Of a stretch of 20,237 nt of DNA, positions 1-7,918 are shown piece after piece. Numbering within the stretch: the stretch's first letter is position 1; every line of letters starts with the position of its first letter. This stretch comes from JBKEAR01 sp047972425 (GTDB taxonomy: Bacteria > Pseudomonadota > Alphaproteobacteria > JBKEAR01). Below the pieces are notes generated by a model that saw nothing but the letters and a program-made list of their open reading frames with translations, did not search any database and was not told the origin of the DNA. Where the stretch lies: NCBI GenBank assembly GCA_047972425.1, contig JBKEAR010000061.1, positions 1 through 20,237 of the forward strand. Reading direction: 5' to 3'. The translations under genes and the position numbers were made by a program.

Positions 1-338
1 ATTTTAATGACGGTGTAAATGATGTTGCATTTGAGGACCATACTTATGTAACCGGCCGTGCGGGTGTGAGAATAGAGAAAAATATTGAAACATCTGTAGG
101 TGAAATTAAACCTTGGGCTTATGTGGGTATCTTACATGAGTTCACCGATGCACCCGAAGTTACTTATGCCGATACAATCATTGAAGCTGTGGATTATAAC
201 ACAGCGGGTGAAATCAAACTGGGCATTACAGCCGATGTTTATAAATCCACCCAAATGTATGCTGATATGGGCTATGCCACCGACTTCAGCGATTACAACA
301 GCATCAAAGGCGACTTAGGTCTCCGCATAAGCTGGTAG
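1..338 (+). CDS. Autotransporter beta-barrel domain protein, C-terminal end (5' truncated by window)
   Basis: The reading frame is open from base 3 to the TAG at 336-338 and gives 111 C-terminal residues; the start lies outside the window. The visible part has alternating beta strands with Gly/Tyr-rich turns. It contains TGRAGVRIEK, then KPWAYVGILHEFTDAP, which resembles the 'P-a-hEF' signature near the end of type V autotransporter barrels. It ends in GDLGLRISW, with a terminal aromatic residue as expected for an outer-membrane barrel recognised by the BAM complex. By family knowledge this part would be the translocator in the outer membrane. The passenger and its function cannot be seen. 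Trp as the last residue is less common than Phe but is an accepted terminal aromatic. The frame is followed immediately by a small hairpin and then a terminator. Confidence 0.8.
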   Translation, partial: FNDGVNDVAFEDHTYVTGRAGVRIEKNIETSVGEIKPWAYVGILHEFTDAPEVTYADTIIEAVDYNTAGEIKLGITADVYKSTQMYADMGYATDFSDYNSIKGDLGLRISW

Positions 339-369
339 AGACTTCGTCTCATTGACTTTATGTGCGCTG
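338..369 (+). repeat. Post-stop hairpin repeat, copy 1
   Basis: GAGAC-TTC-GTCTC (338-350) begins on the last base of the autotransporter TAG. It is followed by ATTGACTTT and by the 18-base stretch 352-369, which recurs exactly at 10697-10714 after another gene's stop codon. The stem differs from the other copies but stays paired, and the central ACTTCGT is constant. Confidence 0.65.
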
Positions 370-411
370 CTTCAAGCATTTTTACTAATGTTCAAAACAG
401 CGCATTTTTTT
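363..411 (+). terminator. Probable terminator of the autotransporter gene
   Basis: TGCGCTG (363-369) pairs with CAGCGCA (398-404) and is followed directly by seven T (405-411). The loop is long, about 28 bases, but can pair internally (GCATT with AATGT). The 5' arm is the end of the 18-base repeat shared with the gltP-like 3' region. Confidence 0.55.
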
Positions 412-430
412 ATCTTATGCTGGTAATTAG

Positions 431-564
431 CCTAGAAAATGCAATGGCATTTTCCTTTAGGTAAACACAAAGTGTTTTGGGGCGCAGGGGCAAAGCCCCG
501 CACATACTATAGGGGTCATAGGGGGAGCCCGTTCCCCTTATCAACTAAATAAACGGGCTTTTAA
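431..564. repeat. Cluster of tight hairpins in the convergent spacer
   Basis: Four perfect inverted repeats follow each other. They are GAAAATGC-AATG-GCATTTTC (435-454, with CCTA/TAGG flanks), AAACAC-AAA-GTGTTT (463-477), GGGGC-AAA-GCCCC (487-499) and AGCCCGTT/AACGGGCT (526-533 with 552-559, followed by TTT). The last could terminate plus-strand transcripts before leuD, although its U-run is short. No ORF is supported in 339-569. Confidence 0.5.
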
Positions 565-569
565 GTGTG

Positions 570-1187
570 TTAGCCTGTAAAATCAGGTAGGCTAATCCAA
601 GGTTCTTTTTCGTAATGTTTTTGCTCATAAGCTTTAATCGCATCGGATTTTTGCAGGGTTAATCCAATATCGTCTAAGCCTTCAATCAAACAATGTTTAC
701 GGAACGGGTCGACCTCAAAGCCATATTCTTTACCATCGGCAAGGATTTTTTGATTGGCTAAATCTACGGTAATTTCTTTACCTTTTTCGGCTACTTCCAT
801 AAGTTCGGCCACAACTTCCTTTGGCTGAACAATCGGTAACATTCCATTTTTAAAGCTATTGTTAAAAAAGATGTCGGCAAAACTGGTGGAAATAATGGCT
901 TTGATGCCAAAATCGTTAAGCGCCCAAGGGGCATGCTCGCGCGATGAACCACAACCAAAATTATCACCTGCAACCAATATTTTTGCATTACGATAAGGCT
1001 CTTGGTTAAGAATGAAATCCGCAAGCTCGCTACCATTGTCATCATAACGCATTTCATCGAACAGATGCACACCTAGGCCACTGCGTTTGATGGTTTTTAA
1101 AAACTGCTTTGGAATAATCATATCGGTATCGATATTAATAATCGGAAGCGGTGCGGCAATTGCTGTTAATGTTGTAAATTTTTCCAT
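570..1187 (-). CDS. leuD: 3-isopropylmalate dehydratase small subunit
   Basis: This is the 205-residue swivel-domain subunit of isopropylmalate isomerase. With LeuC it converts 2-isopropylmalate to 3-isopropylmalate in cytosolic leucine synthesis. Visible family marks are NIDTDMIIPKQF (about 18-29), FGCGSSREHAPWAL (about 77-90, the small-subunit signature), and a typical small-subunit length. The ATG (1185-1187) has an AGAGGA Shine-Dalgarno sequence about seven bases upstream. It starts 20 bases after the leuC stop, so the two genes are co-transcribed. No clear Rho-independent terminator with a U-run follows it; the downstream spacer has GC-rich hairpins only. leuA and leuB are not in the window. 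Confidence 0.96.
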   Translation of the reverse strand: MEKFTTLTAIAAPLPIINIDTDMIIPKQFLKTIKRSGLGVHLFDEMRYDDNGSELADFILNQEPYRNAKILVAGDNFGCGSSREHAPWALNDFGIKAIISTSFADIFFNNSFKNGMLPIVQPKEVVAELMEVAEKGKEITVDLANQKILADGKEYGFEVDPFRKHCLIEGLDDIGLTLQKSDAIKAYEQKHYEKEPWISLPDFTG

Positions 1188-1207
1188 TTTTTTATCCTCT
1201 TCCTTTT

Positions 1208-2620
1208 TTAACCCAAAAACTCACGTACATCGGCCAAATGACCTTTAATAGCAGCAGCAGCGGCCATTGCAGGGCTAACTAAATGGGTACGCCCACCACG
1301 GCCTTGGCGGCCTTCGAAGTTACGGTTGGATGTAGATGCACAACGTTCGCCTTCCGAAAGTCTATCGGCATTCATGGCTAAACACATGGAGCATCCGGGC
1401 TCACGCCATTCAAAACCGGCTTCGATAAAGATTTTATCTAAACCTTCTTCCTCGGCCTGTTGTTTAACTAAGCCAGAGCCGGGAACAACCATGGCATTTA
1501 CACCGGCAGCCACTTTATGCCCTTGGGCAATCGCTGCCGCAGCCCGTAAATCCTCGATACGGCCATTGGTACAAGAACCAATAAATACGCGGTCAATTTT
1601 AATATCCTGAATTTTTTGCCCCGGCTCTATACCCATATATTTATATTTACGTTTATAGCTTTCGCGTTCCATTTCGCTAAAGCTATTAGGGATAATCGGC
1701 ACAGTACCAGTAATGGGCACAACATCTTCGGGCGATGTTCCCCATGTCACTTGTGGGATAATATCGGCCGCTTCTAATTCCACAATTTTATCAAATTTGG
1801 CATCGGCATCCGATGGTAAAGTTTGCCAATAAGCAACCGCTTTATCAAATAGCTCACCTTGTGGTGCTAAAGGGCGGCCTTTAATATATTCAAATGTTAC
1901 TTCATCGGGGGCAATTAACCCTGCGCGGGCACCGCCTTCAATGGCCATATTACATACGCTCATGCGCCCCTCCATAGAAAGGTTTTTGATGGCATCGCCT
2001 GCAAACTCAATCACATAGCCTGTCCCACCGGCTGTTCCAATCTCGCCGATAATCGCTAAAATAATATCTTTAGCCGTTGAGCCTTCGGGTAAATCTCCGT
2101 TAATTTTTACAAGCATAGATTTGGCTTTCTTTTGCAACAAAGTTTGTGTTGCCAAAACATGCTCCACTTCCGATGTGCCAATACCAAAAGCCAAAGAGCC
2201 GAATGCCCCATGTGTGGCTGTATGGCTATCACCGCAAACAATTGTCATACCCGGTAAAGTAAAACCTTGCTCTGGCCCCACAACATGCACCACGCCTTGG
2301 CGAATATCGTCCATACCAAAATAAGGAACCGAAAATTCGTTGGTATTGTTATTAAGCGCCGTAACTTGTGCTTTAGAATCCGGATCATCAATGGCCTCTA
2401 ACCCACCGGAACGATTGGTTGTGGGTACGTTATGATCAACCGTTGCCAATGTTTGCCCTTTGCGCAAAACCTCGCGCCCTGCAACCCGCAGCCCTTCAAA
2501 AGCTTGGGGTGAGGTGACCTCATGCACCATATGGCGGTCGATATATAAAACCGAAGTCCCATCCTCTTGGGTTTCGATTACATGATCATTCCAAATTTTG
2601 TCAAACATCGTTTGAGACAT
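1208..2620 (-). CDS. leuC: 3-isopropylmalate dehydratase large subunit
   Basis: This is the 470-residue aconitase-type subunit that carries the [4Fe-4S] cluster of isopropylmalate isomerase. The three cluster-ligand cysteines are visible: C350 in FIGSCTNGRIEDLR, and C410 and C413 in PGCSMCLAMN. DHNVPT (62-67) and GDSHTATHGAFG (130-141) are the other aconitase-family marks. Length matches bacterial LeuC. The ATG start has AGAGGA upstream (minus-strand AAGAGGAAAAATCAATG). It heads a leuCD pair and is separated from aqpZ by 149 bases that include a terminator-like hairpin, so it probably has its own promoter near 2660-2690. No leucine-rich leader peptide is seen in that gap. Confidence 0.97.
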   Translation of the reverse strand: MSQTMFDKIWNDHVIETQEDGTSVLYIDRHMVHEVTSPQAFEGLRVAGREVLRKGQTLATVDHNVPTTNRSGGLEAIDDPDSKAQVTALNNNTNEFSVPYFGMDDIRQGVVHVVGPEQGFTLPGMTIVCGDSHTATHGAFGSLAFGIGTSEVEHVLATQTLLQKKAKSMLVKINGDLPEGSTAKDIILAIIGEIGTAGGTGYVIEFAGDAIKNLSMEGRMSVCNMAIEGGARAGLIAPDEVTFEYIKGRPLAPQGELFDKAVAYWQTLPSDADAKFDKIVELEAADIIPQVTWGTSPEDVVPITGTVPIIPNSFSEMERESYKRKYKYMGIEPGQKIQDIKIDRVFIGSCTNGRIEDLRAAAAIAQGHKVAAGVNAMVVPGSGLVKQQAEEEGLDKIFIEAGFEWREPGCSMCLAMNADRLSEGERCASTSNRNFEGRQGRGGRTHLVSPAMAAAAAIKGHLADVREFLG

Positions 2621-2660
2621 TGATTTTTCCTCTTATGTATCTTTTCATTAATATTTATCT

Positions 2661-2672
2661 GCTATATATAGC
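2661..2672 (-). promoter_or_regulatory. Possible leuC promoter -10 region within a 12-bp palindrome
   Basis: GCTATATATAGC is a perfect 12-bp palindrome about 40 bases upstream of the leuC start. TATATA inside it could be a -10 box. No convincing -35 is seen at 16-18 bases, so this is a weak call. The symmetry would also suit a dimeric regulator. Confidence 0.25.
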
Positions 2673-2696
2673 CCGAAATTTAGAAAAATTCCAGAG

Positions 2697-2726
2697 TAAA
2701 ATAATAAGGGGCAGCTAAGCTACCCC
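2697..2726 (-). terminator. Terminator downstream of aqpZ
   Basis: On the minus strand GGGGTAGC-TTA-GCTGCCCC (8 pairs, one G-U) is followed by TTATTATTTT. The plus strand is also followed by a T-rich run, so the hairpin may act in both directions. It separates aqpZ from leuCD. Confidence 0.6.
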
Positions 2727-2769
2727 TCATTTTTAAAAAGATTTTATTTTTAAACCAACAGAATATTAA

Positions 2770-3456
2770 TTATTCGGTATCGGCAGTAAAAATACCTGTT
2801 TTAAATAAAATACCCGCAGCGATACCACCCAATGACGGCACGATTAAAAACAGCGGTAGTTGAGCCAAGGCCGTTGGGCCGGCAAATAAAGCAGGGCCAA
2901 ATGAGCGTGCAGGGTTAACCGATACACCCGTAATGCGGATACCCACAATATGGATTAAGGTTAATGTTAAACCAATAGCCACACCGGCCATAAAATTGGG
3001 TTGACCTTTGGCAGTTACGCCTAAAATTGTTACCAAAAAGATAAAGGTTGCAACAAATTCAAACACAATGGCCGAAACAATTGCATGGCCTGCAGCCGAA
3101 GCTTCGCCGTATCCGTTTTGCCCTAAGCCCGATGCCGCAATATCGTAATCCGCAGCGCCTGAGGCAAGCACATATAAAACTGCAGCACCGGCAACGGCAC
3201 CGGCAAATTGCGCAATGATATATTTAACCAAATCGCTTGAGCTCATACGGCCGGCAAAAAACACACCCAACGAAACCGCAGGGTTAACATGGCAGCCCGA
3301 TATAGGGCCAATACCATAAGCCATGGCCACAATAGCCAAGCCAAAGGCAAAAGCAATACCCAATTGGCCAACGGCACCACCAGCTAAAACGGCTGCACCA
3401 CAGCCAAAAAGAACCAATGTAAAAGTTCCAAGAAATTCTGCAATCATCTTTTGCAT
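2770..3456 (-). CDS. aqpZ: Aquaporin Z-type water channel (MIP family)
   Basis: This is a 228-residue inner-membrane channel of the major intrinsic protein family. The N-terminus MQKMIAEFLGTFTLVLFGCG resembles AqpZ. Both pore motifs are present: NPA at 58-60 (HVNPAVS) and NPA-R at 181-184 (SVNPARSFGPA). Six hydrophobic helices fit the length. Compared from memory with E. coli AqpZ, the selectivity-filter Phe (F38), His (H169) and Arg (R184) are kept, while the Thr three residues before the second NPA is Val (V178). His plus Arg argue for water rather than glycerol. The ATG at 3454-3456 has AGGAGAG seven bases upstream. It is probably monocistronic, transcribed away from cysJ across a divergent 253-base region. 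Confidence 0.92.
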   Translation of the reverse strand: MQKMIAEFLGTFTLVLFGCGAAVLAGGAVGQLGIAFAFGLAIVAMAYGIGPISGCHVNPAVSLGVFFAGRMSSSDLVKYIIAQFAGAVAGAAVLYVLASGAADYDIAASGLGQNGYGEASAAGHAIVSAIVFEFVATFIFLVTILGVTAKGQPNFMAGVAIGLTLTLIHIVGIRITGVSVNPARSFGPALFAGPTALAQLPLFLIVPSLGGIAAGILFKTGIFTADTE

Positions 3457-3565
3457 AATATTTCTCTCCTATCTTGTTTATTAAAAGAAAATTCTATGCA
3501 TCATAATAAACCAACTTCATTTATCAACATTTTTTTATATTCACTTTCATACATTATTTGCTTGC

Positions 3566-3602
3566 ATTTTCCGATAATTACCAAAGAAAAGAATTTTCCG
3601 AT
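3566..3602. promoter_or_regulatory. 10-bp direct repeats in the aqpZ/cysJ divergent region
   Basis: ATTTTCCGAT occurs at 3566-3575 and again at 3593-3602, 27 bases apart. Both copies are followed by AT-rich sequence. The position between two divergent genes suggests a regulator site, but no named family can be assigned. The rest of 3457-3709 has no supported gene. Confidence 0.3.
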
Positions 3603-3640
3603 TAATTCTTGCCATAGTCCATGGCGATACAAAACCCCTT

Positions 3641-3681
3641 AAAAACAGAAAATGTTTTTCTTAAATATTCCCTATTATAAT
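3641..3681 (+). promoter_or_regulatory. Probable cysJIHG promoter with an inverted-repeat operator candidate
   Basis: A perfect TATAAT (3676-3681) lies 28 bases before the cysJ ATG, at a plausible distance. The -35 region at about 3653-3658 (TGTTTT, 17-base spacer) is weak. It overlaps a perfect 7-bp inverted repeat AAAAACA-GAAAA-TGTTTTT (3641-3659). A poor -35 overlapped by a dyad would suit an activator- or repressor-controlled sulfur operon. Confidence 0.4.
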
Positions 3682-3709
3682 TCTAATTGAATATAAGGAA
3701 AACCCACGA

Positions 3710-5470
3710 ATGACAAAGCCCTCTTTGTTTTTACAATCTATTGGCCAAGCCGAAAATGAAGTGCTCAATGCCTTGCTTGGTAAAATCTCAGAAAATGACC
3801 GAATTTGGCTATCGGGCTATTTATATGGGTTGTCTCCTGAAAGCCCGATGGCCAAAACCCCAGAGAATATACACAACCAAAATGTTGCGGTACTCTATGC
3901 ATCGCAAAGTGGCAATGCCAAAAAAGTGGCTGAAAAAACAGTCGCTTTTTTAGCCCAAAATCAGATAAATGCGACTGCCTTAAATGTGGCAAAAATCAAA
4001 ATAAAGAAACTCACTGAGTATTCGGCTATTTTAGGGGTAATTGCTACTTACGGCGAGGGTGAGCCCCCCGATGATGCTATTGCATTTTTTGATGAGCTTT
4101 CTCAGAAAAAACTTCCAAAATTTACGGATATTCAATTATCCACCTTGGCTTTGGGCGATAGCTCTTACGAGTTTTTTTGCAAAACCGGCCATGACTTCCA
4201 CAGCGCCCTTACAAAAAATGGTGCTAAAGAAATTTCGGCGGTTTTTGAGGCGGATTTGGATTTTGAACCCATTGTAAAAAAATGGCATGAAAGTTTATTG
4301 CAAAATTTAAAAGTCGCTGAAAATAATAACATTTCTCAGCCAATTTTAGCCAAGACCCACGCCAATATTGCCAAATATGACCGTAATAATCCCTATACCG
4401 CCAAAATTATCCGCAACCAAAAAATCACGGCCGATGGCTCAATTATGGATATTCGCCATATTGAATTTGATATTGATGGTAGTGGCATTCGTTATCAGTC
4501 CGGTGATGATTTGGGTATTTGGTTTAGCAATGATGCCAATCTGGTGGAAGAAATCATCAGCCAAATCCAAGCCAAACCCCAAGATAAAATTATACTCAAT
4601 GATACTGAGCTGAGCTTAGCCGAAGCCCTCACCAAAAAATTAGAAATCACGGCGGCAACGGCAAAATTTATAAGCCAATATACCAAATTATCCCAAGCCC
4701 AAAAGCTTGAGCCTTTGCTTAAAGATAAAGCGGCTTTACGGGAATATGCCAACCAAACCCAAATTATTGATGTACTTAAAACCCAAGATACGCCCATTAA
4801 AGCCCAAGATTTTGTAGATATGTTGCGCCCCCTTACCCCACGGCTTTACTCTATTGCGTCATCGCCTGCTGATGTTGATGACGAGGTCCATTTAACCGTG
4901 CGCATCGTCAATTTCACCCATGAAGGGCAAGAGCGTTTTGGTGGGGCATCGGGCTATTTAAGCCGGCTTAAAGCAGATGATGAAGTGCAGATTTATATTG
5001 AAAGTAACGATAAATTCCGCCTGCCTGATGATAACAGCCATATTATCATGATTGGCAATTCCACCGGTATTGCGCCTTATCGGGCTTTTATGTATGAGCG
5101 CCAAAATAACCAAACCCAAGGGAAAAACTGGCTGATTTATAATAACCCAAATTTTGAACATGATTTTTTATATCAGAGTGAATGGGTGGATTGGCAAAAA
5201 AGCCAATTACTCACCGATTATAATTTTATATGGCATACCGATGAAACCCAAATAAAAGAACTTATGTTAAGCCAAGGGCAAAAAATTTGGCAATGGTTGG
5301 GTGAGAATGCCTATCTATATATTGCCGGTAGCCAAACGACTATGGCTAAAGCCGCCCATGAGGCCTTATTGCAAATTGCCCAAAGCCATGGCGGATTAGA
5401 CGAAAAACAAAGCCGTGCATGGATTAATGAGCTTAAGGCTCAAAACCGCTACCAGCGCGATATTTATTAA
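3710..5470 (+). CDS. cysJ: Assimilatory sulfite reductase flavoprotein (alpha) subunit
   Basis: This is a 586-residue diflavin reductase that passes electrons from a pyridine nucleotide through FAD and FMN to CysI. The flavodoxin domain shows YASQSGNA (63-70), ATYGEGEPPDD (112-122) and LALGDSSYEFF (146-156). The FAD domain shows RPLTPRLYSIASSP (373-386) and GGASGYLSRL (411-420). The C-terminus NRYQRDIY matches CysJ of E. coli (599 residues). The nucleotide domain is unusual. GPGTG is GNSTG (449-453), the Ser-Arg after the conserved Trp is His-Thr (509-510), the Lys-x-Tyr element is missing with about three residues, and CGD is AGS (539-541). These changes suggest a relaxed or changed NADPH preference (inference). 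The ATG has AAGGAA upstream. First gene of cysJIHG. Confidence 0.95.
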   Translation: MTKPSLFLQSIGQAENEVLNALLGKISENDRIWLSGYLYGLSPESPMAKTPENIHNQNVAVLYASQSGNAKKVAEKTVAFLAQNQINATALNVAKIKIKKLTEYSAILGVIATYGEGEPPDDAIAFFDELSQKKLPKFTDIQLSTLALGDSSYEFFCKTGHDFHSALTKNGAKEISAVFEADLDFEPIVKKWHESLLQNLKVAENNNISQPILAKTHANIAKYDRNNPYTAKIIRNQKITADGSIMDIRHIEFDIDGSGIRYQSGDDLGIWFSNDANLVEEIISQIQAKPQDKIILNDTELSLAEALTKKLEITAATAKFISQYTKLSQAQKLEPLLKDKAALREYANQTQIIDVLKTQDTPIKAQDFVDMLRPLTPRLYSIASSPADVDDEVHLTVRIVNFTHEGQERFGGASGYLSRLKADDEVQIYIESNDKFRLPDDNSHIIMIGNSTGIAPYRAFMYERQNNQTQGKNWLIYNNPNFEHDFLYQSEWVDWQKSQLLTDYNFIWHTDETQIKELMLSQGQKIWQWLGENAYLYIAGSQTTMAKAAHEALLQIAQSHGGLDEKQSRAWINELKAQNRYQRDIY

Positions 5471-5496
5471 CCGACCCCTTATTAAGAGTATAAAAA

Positions 5497-7194
5497 ATGA
5501 GCAAAAAACTCCACGATAACGAACGTATTAAGGCCGAAAGCCAATTTTTAAGGGGCACATTGGCCGATGATTTCACCAATGAGATTACGGGTAGCATATC
5601 AGCTGATAACAGCCAGCTCACAAAATTTCATGGTTTTTACCAGCAAGATGATCGCGATGTGCGCATTAAACGCCAGCAGCAAAAATTAGAGCCCCTATAT
5701 AGTTTTATGCTGCGTGCCCGTGTGCCGGGGGGCGTGATAACCCCCGCACAATGGTTAGCTATTGACGATGTTGCGAGTAAATTTACCCATTATCATTCTA
5801 TTCGCCTGACCACAAGGCAAACATTCCAATATCATGGGGTGTCGAAATTTGCTTTAAAAGATGTAATTCAAGCGATTGATGCGGTAATGCTGGATAGTAT
5901 TGCGGCCTGTGGCGATGTGAACCGCAATGTCATATGCTCCACCAACCCAACCCAAAGCCAATTGCACCAACAAATTTACGACCAAGCCAAGGATTTAAGC
6001 GAAATTTTACTACCCAAAACCCAAGCCTATTACGAGCTTTTTTTAGACGGTAAAAAGGTAAGCGGTAATGATAGCGAGCCCCTTTACGGCAATACTTACC
6101 TACCCCGCAAATTTAAAACGGCTTTTGTGGTACCACCCCATAATGATGTGGATGTGCGTGCCCACGATTTGGGTTATATTGCCATTATTAAAGATGGTAA
6201 ATTGCTGGGCTATAATGTCAGCGTGGGTGGGGGCATGGGTGCTAGCCATGCGGATATCGAGACCTTCCCCCGATTGGCTGATATTTTAGGCTTTATTGAA
6301 ACCAAAGATGTGGCCGAGGTTGCCAAAGCAGTCATGACCACCCAACGCGATTGGGGTAACCGCACCGATAGAAAAAGGGCAAGGCTTAAATATACCATTG
6401 AAGATAATGGCATAGATACCTTTAAGGCGGAGGTTGAAAAACGGGCAAATATCCGGTTTAAACCTGCTAAAGCTTATGAATTTACCCATAATGGCGACCA
6501 ATATGGTTGGGTACAAGGATTTGACGGCAAATGGCACCTTACTTGTTTTATTGGCGAGGGGCGTATTGTTGATAATGAAACACGCCAAATAAAAACTGGG
6601 CTTTATGAGATTGCCAAAATTCATAAGGGTGAGTTTCGCATGACGGCGAACCAAAATATCATCATTAGCAATGTGGTTGATGCCGATAAAAAAACCATTG
6701 AAAAACTCGCCAAAAAATATGGGGTATGGGGGGAATTTTCGCCCCTAAGGCAAGAGAGCATGGCTTGTGTGGCTTTTCCGACTTGTGGGTTAGCCATGGC
6801 CGAAAGTGAACGTTATTTGCCCGGCTTAATTGACCAATTAGCCGCCCTTTTAGATAAACATAAAATAACTTATATGCCCGAAATCCGCATGACAGGCTGC
6901 CCAAATGGTTGCGCCCGCCCCTATGTGGCCGAAATTGCCTTTGTGGGTAAATCCTTAGGGCGATATAATATCTTTTTAGGTGGTGATGGCAAAGGGGAGC
7001 GTTTAAATGCCCTATATCAAGAAAATTTAACCGAAGCCCAAATAATTGCACTTTTTGATGATTTATTTGCGCAATATGCCCAAAAGGCCAAAAAGGGCGA
7101 AAGCTTTGGCGATTTTACCATTCGCCATAAAATTATTCATGAAAATAAAATCCCCTCCACCGACTTCCATCGCTTGGGGAGTTACACCCAATGA
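5497..7194 (+). CDS. cysI: Assimilatory sulfite reductase hemoprotein (beta) subunit
   Basis: This is a 565-residue siroheme/[4Fe-4S] enzyme that reduces sulfite to sulfide with six electrons from CysJ. The cluster/siroheme cysteines are C424 and C430 (CVAFPTC) and C468 and C472 (TGCPNGC), with the expected spacing. Residues matching the catalytic basic set of E. coli CysI are R75 (MLRARVPGG), R143 (VNRNV), and K205 and K207 (LPRKFK). TTQRDWGNRTDRK (281-293) is also typical. All key positions are retained, so it should be active, in contrast to the divergent nucleotide site of CysJ. It starts 26 bases after cysJ with a short AAGAG Shine-Dalgarno sequence, and its TGA overlaps the cysH ATG (ATGA). 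Confidence 0.97.
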   Translation: MSKKLHDNERIKAESQFLRGTLADDFTNEITGSISADNSQLTKFHGFYQQDDRDVRIKRQQQKLEPLYSFMLRARVPGGVITPAQWLAIDDVASKFTHYHSIRLTTRQTFQYHGVSKFALKDVIQAIDAVMLDSIAACGDVNRNVICSTNPTQSQLHQQIYDQAKDLSEILLPKTQAYYELFLDGKKVSGNDSEPLYGNTYLPRKFKTAFVVPPHNDVDVRAHDLGYIAIIKDGKLLGYNVSVGGGMGASHADIETFPRLADILGFIETKDVAEVAKAVMTTQRDWGNRTDRKRARLKYTIEDNGIDTFKAEVEKRANIRFKPAKAYEFTHNGDQYGWVQGFDGKWHLTCFIGEGRIVDNETRQIKTGLYEIAKIHKGEFRMTANQNIIISNVVDADKKTIEKLAKKYGVWGEFSPLRQESMACVAFPTCGLAMAESERYLPGLIDQLAALLDKHKITYMPEIRMTGCPNGCARPYVAEIAFVGKSLGRYNIFLGGDGKGERLNALYQENLTEAQIIALFDDLFAQYAQKAKKGESFGDFTIRHKIIHENKIPSTDFHRLGSYTQ

Positions 7195-7895
7195 ATTTAG
7201 AGCAAGCCAATAAGGATTTAACGCCCTTAAGCGCAAGTGAGCGGATTTTATGGGGTTTAGAGCATATTAAGGGCAACCATGCTTTAACATCAAGCTTTGG
7301 CATACAATCGGCCGTGATGCTGCATTTGGTAACACAAGTGCGCCCCAATTTACCGATTATTCTGATAGATACGGGCTATCTGTTTACCGAGACTTATCAA
7401 TTTATTGATGCCCTTACTGAGCGGCTTAAATTAAACCTAAAAGTCTATAGCACCGCCCTTTCCCCTGCATGGCAAGAGGCGCGTTATGGCAAACAATGGT
7501 GCGATGGTTTAGATGGGCTTAGCCAATATAATCAGCGGGTAAAAGTAGAACCTTTAAAGCGTGCGGCAAGTGAGCTGGGTTTACATTGTTGGTTTTCGGG
7601 TATTCGCCGTAGCCAGTCCCAAAGTCGTCATAATACCCCTTTTATCAATCATCAAAATGGGCTTTATAAAATTCACCCTATTGTTGATTGGTCCGATAAA
7701 GATATTTATGATTATTTACAGCAATATGATTTACCCTATCATCCGCTATGGGAGAAAAACTATCTATCAGTGGGCGATTGGCATTCATCAGCCCCCATAA
7801 CCGCCGATATGACCGAAGAAGAAACCCGTTTTTTTGGCCTTAAGCGCGAATGTGGTATTCATGAAGATTGGGAAAGCGATGGCTCGGGTATTTAA
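7191..7895 (+). CDS. cysH: Phosphoadenylyl-sulfate (PAPS) reductase
   Basis: This is a 234-residue thioredoxin-dependent PAPS reductase that makes sulfite for CysJI. Visible motifs are SSFGIQSAVMLH (34-45, nucleotide-binding PP-loop type), DTGYLFTET (60-68), SGIRRSQSQSR (136-146) and the catalytic KRECGIH with C221. The paired cysteines that hold the [4Fe-4S] cluster in APS reductases are absent: the first site is YNQRVKVEP and the second is SVGDWHSS. It is therefore the PAPS type, and the pathway needs an APS kinase elsewhere. The start codon overlaps the cysI stop by four bases, indicating translational coupling. A ten-residue acidic tail follows the catalytic region. Confidence 0.95.
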   Translation: MNLEQANKDLTPLSASERILWGLEHIKGNHALTSSFGIQSAVMLHLVTQVRPNLPIILIDTGYLFTETYQFIDALTERLKLNLKVYSTALSPAWQEARYGKQWCDGLDGLSQYNQRVKVEPLKRAASELGLHCWFSGIRRSQSQSRHNTPFINHQNGLYKIHPIVDWSDKDIYDYLQQYDLPYHPLWEKNYLSVGDWHSSAPITADMTEEETRFFGLKRECGIHEDWESDGSGI

Positions 7896-7918
7896 ATATT
7901 TAAGAACGGTACAATAAA

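Noticed and set aside
487..559. CRISPR, attachment site or IS end in the GC-rich hairpin cluster
   Set aside because: No regularly spaced direct repeats, no transposase or integrase nearby, and no target duplication visible.
3451..3642. 63-codon open frame on the plus strand between aqpZ and cysJ
   Set aside because: It begins inside aqpZ antisense, has no family resemblance, and overlaps the divergent promoter region. Its composition looks like AT-rich spacer.
6665..7051. 128-codon open frame antisense to cysI
   Set aside because: It lies wholly opposite the conserved cysteine-rich end of cysI, lacks recognisable domains, and is explained by codon bias on the coding strand.
7191..7895. APS reductase (iron-sulfur type) for cysH
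   Set aside because: Both cysteine pairs that bind the cluster are absent; the sites read YNQRVKVEP and SVGDWHSS as in PAPS reductases.
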